Source: Rickettsiales bacterium (GTDB lineage: Bacteria; Bacteroidota; Bacteroidia; Cytophagales; Cyclobacteriaceae). From it: 46,744 nt of DNA. Where the stretch lies: NCBI GenBank assembly GCA_002729235.1, contig PBTY01000069.1, positions 1 through 46,744 of the forward strand, in the 5' to 3' direction. The notes under the pieces were generated by a model, which worked only from the letters and a program-made list of their open reading frames with translations, made no database searches and was not told where the DNA came from. The number at the start of each line of letters is the position of its first letter. Within the stretch, counting starts at the first letter, position 1. The translations under genes and the position numbers were made by a program. Shown piece by piece: positions 32,665 through 42,417 of this stretch.

Positions 32665-32787
32665 ATGCTTCTTTTGACGTTTAATTCATTTGGTTGGCCA
32701 GAGTTGATGATCCTCCTGATGGTCATATCTATTGCTGGTAAAACGGCTTTATGGAATGGTGACCGTGACCTAAGGAATAAACGTTAA
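32665..32787 (+). CDS. Possible 40-residue hydrophobic protein
   Basis: The frame is ATG at 32665 to TAA at 32785; an in-frame ATG at 32641 would add 8 residues. The product has one hydrophobic segment (PELMILLMVISIAG) followed by a charged tail (NGDRDLRNKR), the usual layout of a small membrane protein. It ends 2 bases before the convergent isochorismatase gene. No family was recognised. It fills most of the otherwise empty stretch between 32384 and 32789. Confidence 0.4.
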   Translation: MLLLTFNSFGWPELMILLMVISIAGKTALWNGDRDLRNKR

Positions 32788-32789
32788 TG

Positions 32790-33347
32790 TTAGTGTTTGA
32801 GCCTACTGAGCATTTCCTTTGTATTGATAATTTCGGCGAACTCATCTCTCAGAATTGCTAGCTCCACCTGATGCACCAATTCAGCATCGATGATATTGCC
32901 ATTTGGTAATGTTTTTTGGAATGCGGCAGTAGCATCTTCAATTAAAATGGTGTTGAACCCGAGATTAGCGCACATCCGAACAGATGTGGAGATGCAGTGC
33001 TCGGTAGTCAAACCTGCCATCACGACTTTTTTAATTTCTCTTTCTTTAATCCATTCTTCAAGAGATGTTCCGATGAATGCGCTGTTTACATTTTTGTGAA
33101 ATACAGGTTCATCAGGTAGTGGAGTTATTTCCTTTTTGAGTTCGTGCCCGGGTTTATTTGGAAATAGAGGAGATGCTGGATTAGTAGAATCATGCTGTAT
33201 AAATATACATGGATAATTATAGCCTCTAAATGCCTCTAAAAGTGCCTTGCAATTGGTTTCTGCCTCAGGATTGTTCCTTTGACCGCCATAATAGTCTAAT
33301 TCGTCTAAACCTTTTTGTATATCGATTAAAATGAGACCAAATTCCAT
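32790..33347 (-). CDS. Isochorismatase-like cysteine hydrolase
   Basis: A 185-residue cysteine hydrolase of the isochorismatase superfamily. The catalytic triad is Asp9 (GLILIDIQKG), Lys85 (VFHKNVNSAF) and Cys118 (AGLTTEHCISTSVR). The preceding cis-peptide motif and the FNTILIEDATAAF segment are also typical. Members hydrolyse amides such as nicotinamide, N-carbamoyl compounds or peroxyureidoacrylate; the sequence does not tell which. It is a single-gene unit. Confidence 0.92.
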   Translation of the reverse strand: MEFGLILIDIQKGLDELDYYGGQRNNPEAETNCKALLEAFRGYNYPCIFIQHDSTNPASPLFPNKPGHELKKEITPLPDEPVFHKNVNSAFIGTSLEEWIKEREIKKVVMAGLTTEHCISTSVRMCANLGFNTILIEDATAAFQKTLPNGNIIDAELVHQVELAILRDEFAEIINTKEMLSRLKH

Positions 33348-33441
33348 TCGTATAGATCGTTACTTAAATATATTTTGTTTCTTTGCGGCAACCAAATGAA
33401 GCTTAAGTGCGTCTAAGGTTTGAAACAGTATTTAATCGCCT

Positions 33442-33624
33442 ATGAAATACTACCTAGTATACTGCTATATCGGCAACAATTATAAAATGGTTTCTGGTGA
33501 AACCGCTCCAGAAGGAGAAATGGAAGTGTTGTATGAGTTTGAACAGGATGAGTTGAGTATTGCTAAAAAGGTTTTAGCCAGCTTATCTCTTGAAAGTGAA
33601 ATCGCACTCGAGAAAGTAGCATAG
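33442..33624 (+). CDS. Small hypothetical protein
   Basis: A 60-residue soluble protein, acidic (EFEQDELSIAKK), with a beta-rich start (KYYLVYCYIGNNYKMV) and a C-terminal helix. I recognise no family. It precedes the aminotransferase gene by 45 bases in the same direction. A TTTCTTTG stretch upstream is a weak promoter match. Confidence 0.55.
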   Translation: MKYYLVYCYIGNNYKMVSGETAPEGEMEVLYEFEQDELSIAKKVLASLSLESEIALEKVA

Positions 33625-33669
33625 TCTATTTACTCATAAATCCAATTATTCCTTCGCTATATTTCCTGT

Positions 33670-34494
33670 ATGAAATGCATCATCAACGGGCAAATACAGG
33701 ACTCCTCCCAAGTTTCTTTACCAATCAATGATCTGGCCATACTCAGAGGCTACGGTATTTTTGATTTTTTCAGACTTTCTTCCGGCATTCCACTATTTAT
33801 TGACGATCATTTAGAGCGTTTTTATCAAAGTGCACAAATTGCTCGACTTGAATTGATTCATTCAAAAGATGAATTAAAGGATCTCATTTATCAATTGATC
33901 GAGATCAATTATATGCCAATATCGGGGATTCGATTGGTGCTTACAGGTGGAACAGGTGCAGGAGCTTATGCGATTGGTAAATCTAATCTGATTGTAACAC
34001 AGGAACCTATCATCTTTCCTTCAGAAGAGATGTTTGCACAAGGTGTGAAACTTATTACACATGAATATTTGAGAGATATTCCACATGTGAAAACGATCAA
34101 TTACATGACCGGAATTTGGTTGCAGAATCAGATAAAAGAAGCTGGCGCCTTTGATGTACTTTATCATCATCAGGGGCTGGTACACGAATTGACCAGAAGC
34201 AACATATTTATAGTAAATGATGCTGGTGAATTGCTTACACCAGCCAATCAAGTTCTTCATGGAATTACCAGGAAACAGCTTATCAATGGGTTGAAAGAAG
34301 AAATGGAGGTAGTAGTGACTGATGTCCCCATAGGGGTACTGAACTCCGCGAGAGAAGTATTTATTACTGGTACGACCAAAAAAGTCCTTCCAGTAAATCA
34401 AATAGATAATATGCACTATTCCATTGGGTCAGTCACCAAACGTATTCAGGAAGTATTCTCTGATTTGGAGAAAGCCTATTTACAATATCATTAA
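33670..34494 (+). CDS. Class IV PLP-dependent aminotransferase
   Basis: A 274-residue fold-type IV PLP enzyme (branched-chain aminotransferase / D-amino-acid aminotransferase / aminodeoxychorismate lyase superfamily). The PLP lysine is Lys141 (PHVKTINYM). Other marks are LRGYGIFDFFR (25-35), the DHLERFYQSA phosphate-cup segment, the glutamate in LVHELTRSNIF and ITRKQLINGLK. The sequence does not settle the substrate. Aminodeoxychorismate lyase or a D-amino-acid aminotransferase are possibilities. The gene ends with a 4-base overlap against the convergent YkgJ-type gene. Confidence 0.9.
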   Translation: MKCIINGQIQDSSQVSLPINDLAILRGYGIFDFFRLSSGIPLFIDDHLERFYQSAQIARLELIHSKDELKDLIYQLIEINYMPISGIRLVLTGGTGAGAYAIGKSNLIVTQEPIIFPSEEMFAQGVKLITHEYLRDIPHVKTINYMTGIWLQNQIKEAGAFDVLYHHQGLVHELTRSNIFIVNDAGELLTPANQVLHGITRKQLINGLKEEMEVVVTDVPIGVLNSAREVFITGTTKKVLPVNQIDNMHYSIGSVTKRIQEVFSDLEKAYLQYH

Positions 34495-35099
34495 GCAGCT
34501 GTTTTTCTTGGGCGAGGGAAAGGTCTATAAGCATAATGACTTAAAACAGTTTCCAAAGCTTCTTTTATTGCTTCATTAATAGGCATGATTTGATTGCCGA
34601 GATGAAAATCTATTTGTGCTAGTTTCTTGTAGTAATCAGAGAACACAGGCACGTATTGATTATTCTTCAGCAGCAGTTGTGTTTTCTCATAATTCTCCAG
34701 CTGATTTTCTTTAATCAACTTACAAGTGACTAATCTCAATTGTCCCAGTTTGTCCTTGCTGGCGCCATATCCAAACAAGCGACAAATTAGACCTCTAAAA
34801 GGATATTTAGAGCAACTTCCACTGTATAAGTTTTCAATTGATAAAGGGGAATAAATATGACAAATGGGAGATTGTTCTCTGTTGAGGTCCTCTAACTTTT
34901 GCTCTGCCTCATGATTCATGAACCAATGAAATGCGAGAGGTAAAAATTCTAATGGACTTGCATCAATATCTGCTTTGTTACAGCACTTACCACAACCTGA
35001 ATAGCAATGCAATCCAGAAACTTGCTGGAATTGGCTGATTTCTCCATCGAGGCGCTCAAACAATCGTTCAACCGCTCTCACTTTTCGCACAATAGACAT
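34491..35099 (-). CDS. YkgJ-family cysteine cluster protein
   Basis: A 202-residue protein of the YkgJ / zinc- or iron-chelating CxxxCxxCC family. Cys32, Cys36, Cys39 and Cys40 (HCYSGCGKCC) form the N-terminal cluster. Further cysteines in SPICHIYS, SGSCSKYPFRGLICRLFGYG and VTCKLI complete the likely metal site (family proteins bind Zn or Fe-S). No substrate is known. Its start lies 63 bases before the large kinase gene in the same direction. Confidence 0.88.
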   Translation of the reverse strand: MSIVRKVRAVERLFERLDGEISQFQQVSGLHCYSGCGKCCNKADIDASPLEFLPLAFHWFMNHEAEQKLEDLNREQSPICHIYSPLSIENLYSGSCSKYPFRGLICRLFGYGASKDKLGQLRLVTCKLIKENQLENYEKTQLLLKNNQYVPVFSDYYKKLAQIDFHLGNQIMPINEAIKEALETVLSHYAYRPFPRPRKTAA

Positions 35100-35162
35100 A
35101 GAACGAGAGTGTGAAGTTAGGTTTAATTTTGATCTTGACGGCTACATAAGAATTTAATTTTA

Positions 35163-38100
35163 TCAGGACTCAATTGGGAACTCTACAAAGAAGGTAGATC
35201 CTTTTTCAAACTCGCTTTCACACCAGATATGGCCGTTCATCGCTTCTACGTATTTCTTCACAATAGCCAATCCTAAACCAGTTGAATCTTCTCCATCTGT
35301 TGGCGTTGAACTAAGTGGCTGAAACTTACTAAACAACAGCTTTTGGTCTCTCATAGAAATTCCCTGCCCATTGTCTTTGACGATGATTCGGAAATAATCA
35401 CCACTTTCTAACTGGCTGATAGAAACCTCAACCATTCCATTCTTGTGGGTGTATTTAATAGCGTTTGAGATTAGGTTTTCGACTACTTGAGAGAAGTAAC
35501 CCTTGTCTATTTTGCTATCTAATTGTTCTAATTCCGGAATGAAACTCAAGTCAATCTTTTTCTTTTCGGCCAGAGGTAAGAAATTGTCTACTTCATTTTT
35601 CAATAAAACCACAATATCAGTACTGGTCCACTGCAGGTTGATATCTCCGGAATTAATAGCGCTAACATTCAGAATCCGAGAAATAAAGCTTTCCATTCTA
35701 TCAGAAGATTCGATCACATGGCTCAGATATTCCTCTACGTTGTTGTCAGATTTTTCTTTCAAGACCAGACTAGTATATCCTTTGATAAGCTGTAAAGGAT
35801 TTCTCAAGTCATGCGAAACCACGCTAATCAAGAAGTCTTTTTCTTCGTTCAGGTCGGAGAGTTGTTTGTTTTGTCTATGAAGTTTTTCTTTCTGTTGCTC
35901 AATTTCTTTAGTTCGCTCGATTACTTTTTGTTCCAGAGTGTCATAGAGCATGGCATTGTGAACTGTGATTGCAATTTGACCAGATAACAACGAAAGGAGA
36001 TCAGTTCTATCGGTGTTGAAACTTCCCTTAGTAAGTCTGTTCTCCAGGTAAATAATACCTATCAATTCCTGCTGGTGTATGATTGGTAGACACAACAAGC
36101 TAGCTATACGAATTTGATTGAGGTAGCTATCCTTAGAAAACCGCTCATCCTTTACTGCATCATCCAGAATCACAGTGTCTTTGGTTCTGTGCACATATTG
36201 CAGAACAGAGACTGGGAGCATGTCCAGTTCCTCGATAGGTTGTGGATTTATAACACGAGCACCTTCTTCGGTGTTACTCAGTGCATGAAGCTTAGCGACA
36301 CCATCTTGGATCAATACAAAAGCTCCAGACTGAGCGCCAGCATTTTCCACTACAATGTCAAGTAATTTTGGTATTGCTTTGCTGAGCTGTATTTCACTAG
36401 AAATGGTACTGGCAGCCTTTAACACAGAGGCCAGGTCTAGCAAATTATTCCCACTCATGGATCCGAACGAGAATGATCCCTCTGTGAAGCTGGTTTGTAA
36501 ATCTCGCTTTCTTCTTTCCTGTGTAAATGGGAACTCTTTTTTTAAATCTTCTGATTTACGTATTGCGCCCCATTTTCTATAGGCTTTAACAGCTTTCGTT
36601 AGGTAGTAGGCCTGAAGCGATTCGTCATTTGTCCGATAAAAATGTCTACCGGCTAGTTCATAAATGATTGCTAATTCATTGAGATAATCATTTTCATTAG
36701 CTTTTTTAATGGCCTTGTCATAGAACTCTTTGACATAGGTGTTCGGCTTTAGAATAGAGGTAAGTTCTGCCTGGACACATAAGTATTTATGCTGATAGTT
36801 CATTGGGGCATGGTCTGCCCATGTTTTCATTTTTTTCTGGTTTGCTTTTACCCGTTTGATCAATTTTTTGCGATCTGCAGGATTACCAGTTTTTAATAAG
36901 CCAATACAAACGAGCGAATCATAGAAGTTGACTACCGGAACGTACGCTGTACTTACAATGGTATCAATATGTTTCAGACAGTTTTCTGCACCGATTAGTG
37001 CCTCTTCATAGCGTCCAAATAGGTAATTAATAAATAGGTCATTGAAGGCTATATGGAAGCGAGCTGTTCCATCTTCAGTATGTTCGTTTACTTCTATGTC
37101 ATAGCTCAGTATGCTGAAAGTTTCACCTTCAAGCTGCCATGGTTGGTAATTTTCTGGGTTGGCGAGGTTATGTAGACACTGATAGACGATTTGTTGGTAG
37201 AGATGGTATCCTTTCTGATTTAAGGAATCCATTTTCTCTAAAAATGCCTCCATTTCGGACAATACTTCAGGCAGTCGATCACCACATAAGAAGCTCGTAT
37301 AAGATTTTTGGAAAGCTGAGGTAGCCGCGTATTGATTATCACCAATCTCCATAGAGACGATAAAAGCCTCTTCTGTAGGGTTCTGACTTTCTCTTAGATG
37401 ATCCTTCCAGTGATTGATAAATGTGTAATAGATCACGAGGGTCTTGGGTACCACTGCCTTGTATCGACTCGATCTTGCCAGAAGTGAAAGAGATAGTTGA
37501 CCAAATTCATAGCCACGATCATATTCACCCAGTACGCCACACAGAATGGTTCCATAACCGCCATAGAATGGAATGGAGTCTATTGAATTCCCATATGAAA
37601 TGGAAAGCTGAACTGACTTGAGTATAACCAGAGGAAACAGCTTAGGATAGTTGTGATAAGATGCAGTACTAATACTTGTCATCATATTGATAGCCAGAGC
37701 CATACTCTCGTCTGACATATCCGGCAGTTTTTCAAAGAATTCGTTGTTCTTTCCCCGTAGCTTGAGTTTCGTTTTGATCAGATTTTGAAGAATGTTCAGA
37801 TCTGATGGTTTTGATGGAAGCTTAATTCCTGCTGATCGGAGTATGCTCAGACCAAAATCTATTAATTCAATGTATTTCCCTTGAGCAATCAGCGCCTGAA
37901 CGAGTACATTATTGGTTTCAAGTTTCTCTATTTTAGACAGTGGTTGACTAATAAGTAACTTGCCTACCTTTTCCATTTCCTCATAAGATCCTACGAGGTA
38001 ATTGCTTTGCATCGCAGACAGGTATACTTTAAAGCAGAGTTCATGATCTTCTTTCCAGTCGGATGGAGAGAGATGACTTACGGCGGCATTGAAATAGCTC

Positions 38101-40391
38101 AGTGCTGAGTCATTTGCGGTAGCAGAAATTGCTTTGATCCCAGCTTTGTAATTCAGTCTGACGATATCGATCCGAAGATCAGCAGGCTGTGTTTTGCTAC
38201 CTAGATTGAATTGGTCTGCAATATCAAAAACACGGTCTGGTTCCTTCTCAAGATCCAACCTTTGAAGCAATAGTTCACCAATTCGTTGATGAACCTTCGA
38301 TTTTTCATCTTTAGGAATGAGTTCGTATGCCGCTTGACGGATTCTGTCATGGGCGAAACGATAAATCAAGCTTGGTAATCCAGAAATGCTATTGCTTTTG
38401 TACTGAGAGCTATCTGTTTCAGTTTCTTCTACGATCAGCAATTGTTCAATTACTGCTTGCCATAGATCATCCACCAGATCCTCGGCATTATCTTGAATGA
38501 AGCCTAAAGTCTGGATATCGAAACTGTCGCCAATACATGATGCCAGAGTCAGCTGTTGACGGACATTTGCCTCCATTCCACTGAGTTTATCAATCATGAA
38601 CTCCACCACATTGTCGGTGAAGTTGGTTGACTCAAGTCCTTTGATGTCCCAATTCCATTGACCTGTTTTGGTTTCAAACCAAACCAATTCATTTTCATAA
38701 ATAGATTTTAGAAACTGGTTGACAAAGAATGGGTTACCTGCCGTTTTGCCATAAACGATATTGGCAAGCAAACGAGATCGTGCATCAGAACTACCAAAAG
38801 TGTCTTTGACAATGTCCTGTACGTGATCAAGTTCTAGGTCTTTCAGATGGATTTCCTGAATGGATACCCCTAATCGTGGAAGTTCTTTGAAAATGATCGA
38901 TAGAGGATGTGATGACAAAACTTCATTGTCACGATAGGAACCAATAAAATAGAAATAATCTAATTCTGGGTCTAGCAATAATTGTTTGATGAGCTTAAGC
39001 GAGGTGCTGTCTGCCCATTGAAGGTCATCAATAAAAAGTACTAATGGATGCTCTGGACTAGCTAACGCATTGATGAATTGACCAAATACGTAGTGAAATC
39101 GATTCTGTGCTTCATTGATACCTAAAACTGGTAGCTCCTCTTGTTTGCCAATTACTAGCTCCAGGTTAGGAATCAGATCAGTTAGCAATTTGCCTTGTTC
39201 ACCAAGTGCATTTTGAATGATTGCTTTCCAGTGTGCAAGTTTTTGTTCATTTTCTGAAAGCATCAATGAGACGAAGTTCGTTAGTGCCTCGGTGATTGCC
39301 TGGTATGGACGATCTTTTTGAAATTGCTGATGCTTGCCTTTGATGAAGTATCCTCTTTTCGACGTTAGGGGCTTATATACTTCATAAATGAGAGATGTTT
39401 TACCTGTTCCAGACTTACCTGAAACCAGGGTCATCTGCCTTTTTCTGGACCCAATGTTTTCGATACTTTCCGTTAAAGCATGGATTTCATCAACCCTACC
39501 ATAGATTTTGGAAGGTAGCTTGAACTGGCCAGAACCGTCATTTTCGGCAAGGGTAAAACCCTCTATTTCTATTTTAAGTGCTAATTGATCCTTACACTTA
39601 TTTAAATCTGTGAAAAGGCCATTTGCTGATTGGTATCTATTCTCTACGTTTTTTTCAAGCAGTTTGGCAAGGATATTCGAGAATACCTCAGGAATGTTGG
39701 GATTGACTTTACTCGCCAGTTGTGGAATTACAGCCAGGTGAGAATGAATCAGCTCTAGTGGATCAGACGATTCAAAAGGTACCTTGCCAGTGAAAAGCTC
39801 AAAAAAGACCACCCCTAAAGAGTACAGGTCTGAGCGGTAATCTACCGGGTGATTTACTCTCCCCGTCTGTTCGGGAGAAATGTATGGAAGAGTGCCCAAT
39901 AACTGGTCACTCATACCTTTTACATTTTGTTTAATATCCACATTGATCGCCAACCCAAAATCTATAATTCGGATTTCACCATTCTCATTGATCAGGATAT
40001 TGTGTGCACTAATATCCCGATGTATGAGTTTGTGCTTGCTATGGATCTCGTTGATTGATTCGGTAATACTGATGGCAATCTTGAGACAATCCAAAAAAGA
40101 AGGAGTATGATTTTTTCGCCATTCTTTGAGGGATTTACCATCAAAATACTCCAATACCAGTATTGGTGTTTGCTGATCTTCTATGAGGTCGATAGATGCT
40201 CTTACACCTTTAACATCGATATTTCTAAGGAACCTATCTTCATTGTACAGTTGTGAGGAATGTGGATGGTAATTGAAGTCTTCCTTCATCACCTTGAGGA
40301 TGACTTCCTGGCCATAGGTGTCGTCACTCAACTGATAAATGGATGAGTTGAATCCTTCCGCAATCTTGGACGCTCTGTCTAATAGGTTCAT
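35163..40391 (-). CDS. Ser/Thr kinase-AAA ATPase-GAF-histidine kinase protein
   Basis: A 1742-residue multidomain sensor. A Ser/Thr kinase domain (about 10-270) has Lys33, HRDISAHN (Asp126, Asn131), DFG Asp144 and SPE 172-174. An AAA_16/NACHT-like ATPase follows, with Walker A GKSGTGKT (325-332) and Walker B LVLFIDDLQW (about 450). A long helical TPR-like region spans about 740-1330. A GAF domain (about 1350-1490) and coiled coil precede a histidine kinase with H-box SHDLRNP (His1527), N-box ENLISNAIKY and G2 TGLGLA (1704-1709). This trifunctional layout is known from cyanobacteria and other phyla. No response regulator is adjacent. It follows the MpaB-like gene by 10 bases and is probably co-transcribed. 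Confidence 0.93.
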   Translation of the reverse strand: MNLLDRASKIAEGFNSSIYQLSDDTYGQEVILKVMKEDFNYHPHSSQLYNEDRFLRNIDVKGVRASIDLIEDQQTPILVLEYFDGKSLKEWRKNHTPSFLDCLKIAISITESINEIHSKHKLIHRDISAHNILINENGEIRIIDFGLAINVDIKQNVKGMSDQLLGTLPYISPEQTGRVNHPVDYRSDLYSLGVVFFELFTGKVPFESSDPLELIHSHLAVIPQLASKVNPNIPEVFSNILAKLLEKNVENRYQSANGLFTDLNKCKDQLALKIEIEGFTLAENDGSGQFKLPSKIYGRVDEIHALTESIENIGSRKRQMTLVSGKSGTGKTSLIYEVYKPLTSKRGYFIKGKHQQFQKDRPYQAITEALTNFVSLMLSENEQKLAHWKAIIQNALGEQGKLLTDLIPNLELVIGKQEELPVLGINEAQNRFHYVFGQFINALASPEHPLVLFIDDLQWADSTSLKLIKQLLLDPELDYFYFIGSYRDNEVLSSHPLSIIFKELPRLGVSIQEIHLKDLELDHVQDIVKDTFGSSDARSRLLANIVYGKTAGNPFFVNQFLKSIYENELVWFETKTGQWNWDIKGLESTNFTDNVVEFMIDKLSGMEANVRQQLTLASCIGDSFDIQTLGFIQDNAEDLVDDLWQAVIEQLLIVEETETDSSQYKSNSISGLPSLIYRFAHDRIRQAAYELIPKDEKSKVHQRIGELLLQRLDLEKEPDRVFDIADQFNLGSKTQPADLRIDIVRLNYKAGIKAISATANDSALSYFNAAVSHLSPSDWKEDHELCFKVYLSAMQSNYLVGSYEEMEKVGKLLISQPLSKIEKLETNNVLVQALIAQGKYIELIDFGLSILRSAGIKLPSKPSDLNILQNLIKTKLKLRGKNNEFFEKLPDMSDESMALAINMMTSISTASYHNYPKLFPLVILKSVQLSISYGNSIDSIPFYGGYGTILCGVLGEYDRGYEFGQLSLSLLARSSRYKAVVPKTLVIYYTFINHWKDHLRESQNPTEEAFIVSMEIGDNQYAATSAFQKSYTSFLCGDRLPEVLSEMEAFLEKMDSLNQKGYHLYQQIVYQCLHNLANPENYQPWQLEGETFSILSYDIEVNEHTEDGTARFHIAFNDLFINYLFGRYEEALIGAENCLKHIDTIVSTAYVPVVNFYDSLVCIGLLKTGNPADRKKLIKRVKANQKKMKTWADHAPMNYQHKYLCVQAELTSILKPNTYVKEFYDKAIKKANENDYLNELAIIYELAGRHFYRTNDESLQAYYLTKAVKAYRKWGAIRKSEDLKKEFPFTQERRKRDLQTSFTEGSFSFGSMSGNNLLDLASVLKAASTISSEIQLSKAIPKLLDIVVENAGAQSGAFVLIQDGVAKLHALSNTEEGARVINPQPIEELDMLPVSVLQYVHRTKDTVILDDAVKDERFSKDSYLNQIRIASLLCLPIIHQQELIGIIYLENRLTKGSFNTDRTDLLSLLSGQIAITVHNAMLYDTLEQKVIERTKEIEQQKEKLHRQNKQLSDLNEEKDFLISVVSHDLRNPLQLIKGYTSLVLKEKSDNNVEEYLSHVIESSDRMESFISRILNVSAINSGDINLQWTSTDIVVLLKNEVDNFLPLAEKKKIDLSFIPELEQLDSKIDKGYFSQVVENLISNAIKYTHKNGMVEVSISQLESGDYFRIIVKDNGQGISMRDQKLLFSKFQPLSSTPTDGEDSTGLGLAIVKKYVEAMNGHIWCESEFEKGSTFFVEFPIES

Positions 40392-40401
40392 GAAGTGCCG
40401 G

Positions 40402-42288
40402 TTAGCCGCCTATCCAAAAAGATAGTACAGCACTCAAATATATCCATACACCACAGATCAGACCATAAATTGCTGCATGGAATAGCCCTTTATTCGATGA
40501 ACGGGTGAGTAGCAACGGTAAGGATAATGAAATAAGCGCCTCGCAAATAATTACATAGATTGGGGCATTAAATACCATTGGTACGTTCTGATGATACCAC
40601 CACCATCCGGCATCTTTTGCCAGGTGTTCATAAAGCGGTATGTACATGCCACCGGCCAGACCAAGTATTACGGACGCCATAGCCCATCCTTTCCATCGCG
40701 AAAGCAGCATGCCATAATAGCCTAGTTGAATCAATACATTGGCCCATGCAAAAGGCATATAGGCAGGAGAGGACCAGATCATGGCTTCTTTGCCAGGATA
40801 CACCAAATTGTTGATGGTATCAACCAGGTAATGATCGGTATAGAGTTCCATAATTCCTGCGATGGTACCTAATGTCACTAATTTGATCATGGTTGGGTCT
40901 TTTGTATACAACGTGTATGCAACGTAAAACCCGAACAATGAATAGGTAATGATGGATGCTGACATAGGTCCTGCTTCTAAAATGGAGCTACCCACGGACC
41001 AGGTCATTAATATGGCTTGAGTAATGACAATCAGCCAGGTTAGTTTTTTGCCGATGTCTTTTTGGGGAATCTTAGCTGGTTCTATTTCATCCAATCCCCA
41101 GTCAGTGGTAAGAGAAGGAGGAATAAGGAATCGTACCTGCTTGCCATCATTGTAGTGTTTGATGTACCCCTGAAGCATGAGCTTGTTAAATTCACCAGTT
41201 AGCTTTTTGATGATCGTATGATGTTCTGCTTGAGCGATCTTTGAGGTGAATATTTGTGAGATCCGTAATACCAATCGATCAGTTAGGTTTTGATGGTCAG
41301 ATATACCTATCATGCTTGCCAGAGGTTTATCAACCGCTTGCTGGATGTCCTGGAAAAAATACCAGATCATGTATTCGGGAACTTCATCAAAAAGATTTCC
41401 AGGGATCATGTGCTGGATGAAGGCAACACATGAAGTGGTGAGGGTTTTACCAGAATCCGATTCCTCTGCTTGATGTTTCAGAATTGCACATGCTAATTCC
41501 CAATTGTCATCAAATGAATCTGAGAGTAGATCATCCTGTAACCCTATCAAATGACCAATTACTTTCCAGCAATGGGAGTAGGCTTGAATTTGCTCTTCTG
41601 ATAGATTGATTTCTAATTGCTTCAAACCACTCAAAATGATTGGGGAAAAGGACATCAAGGTGCCAGCCAAATCTTCTTGATTTATTGGTTCGCCAAGTTT
41701 CGCTACATCCCATCCATTTGGATTGTATTTAGGGGACTTTAGGAAATGTCGGATGGAAGCATGGATGAGTCGGACCTTCTGAACTGTAACGATACCTTCA
41801 CCATTGGGGTCTAGTCCACCGGGTTGCAAGACATTTACGACCATTTGAGCCGTTTCCATTAGTCTGCGGACTAACGGGTCAATTTTCCCTTTGTGCTCCA
41901 CCAGTCTTCCGGTATCAAAAAGCACCTGAGCACCATTGGCACAGGTGTAACACATTGGAAGTGATTTGATATTGAGAAGCATGAATACTTCAGGACCAAA
42001 TTCGCTGAATACTTCCTGACCTTTTTTAATCAAGGTTTCATTAGCCCATTCAGGAAGTTTTGCAGACTTAGCGAAGTAGGAAGCAACACTATCTTGTATT
42101 TTCTGAGGGAAATGACTTAAAAGTGAAGGGTCAAATCCATTGTTTCGATGGAGGGTTAGGAATATTTCGTTGATTCTTTCCTCAAAACCCTCATCAATAA
42201 TGGTTGTAACTGTTTGATCAGCAAGCGGATCGGTAATATGACGCTTAGACTCCAGGAAGTCTGGTGTTAGGTTAGCTTTTGAAAACAT
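40402..42288 (-). CDS. MpaB-like oxygenase (DUF2236) with C-terminal membrane domain
   Basis: A 628-residue protein. Residues about 60-390 match the MpaB / rubber oxygenase (DUF2236) group of heme-associated oxygenases: FGPEVFMLLNIKSLP, TGRLVEHKGKI, VQKVRLIHASIRHFL (Arg173, His176, His181) and GEPINQEDLAGTLMSFSPII (199-218). Residues about 410-628 form a separate seven- or eight-TM domain with WWWYHQNVPMVFNAPIYVII near its end, not part of the usual family. The N-terminal part has no signal peptide. The large signalling protein follows at 10 bases, so oxygenase and kinase may share a pathway (inference). Substrate unknown. Confidence 0.82.
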   Translation of the reverse strand: MFSKANLTPDFLESKRHITDPLADQTVTTIIDEGFEERINEIFLTLHRNNGFDPSLLSHFPQKIQDSVASYFAKSAKLPEWANETLIKKGQEVFSEFGPEVFMLLNIKSLPMCYTCANGAQVLFDTGRLVEHKGKIDPLVRRLMETAQMVVNVLQPGGLDPNGEGIVTVQKVRLIHASIRHFLKSPKYNPNGWDVAKLGEPINQEDLAGTLMSFSPIILSGLKQLEINLSEEQIQAYSHCWKVIGHLIGLQDDLLSDSFDDNWELACAILKHQAEESDSGKTLTTSCVAFIQHMIPGNLFDEVPEYMIWYFFQDIQQAVDKPLASMIGISDHQNLTDRLVLRISQIFTSKIAQAEHHTIIKKLTGEFNKLMLQGYIKHYNDGKQVRFLIPPSLTTDWGLDEIEPAKIPQKDIGKKLTWLIVITQAILMTWSVGSSILEAGPMSASIITYSLFGFYVAYTLYTKDPTMIKLVTLGTIAGIMELYTDHYLVDTINNLVYPGKEAMIWSSPAYMPFAWANVLIQLGYYGMLLSRWKGWAMASVILGLAGGMYIPLYEHLAKDAGWWWYHQNVPMVFNAPIYVIICEALISLSLPLLLTRSSNKGLFHAAIYGLICGVWIYLSAVLSFWIGG

Positions 42289-42417
42289 AATTGGTTCTTG
42301 TCAAATAGGTCTGATCTAAAATAAACCGAATTTTCTAAGCTAAGCTTGGGATATAGGATTTAAAATTTTGAGATAGGATTATTCAAGGATTTGGTAGGAT
42401 TGTAAAAAGCGGAATGA

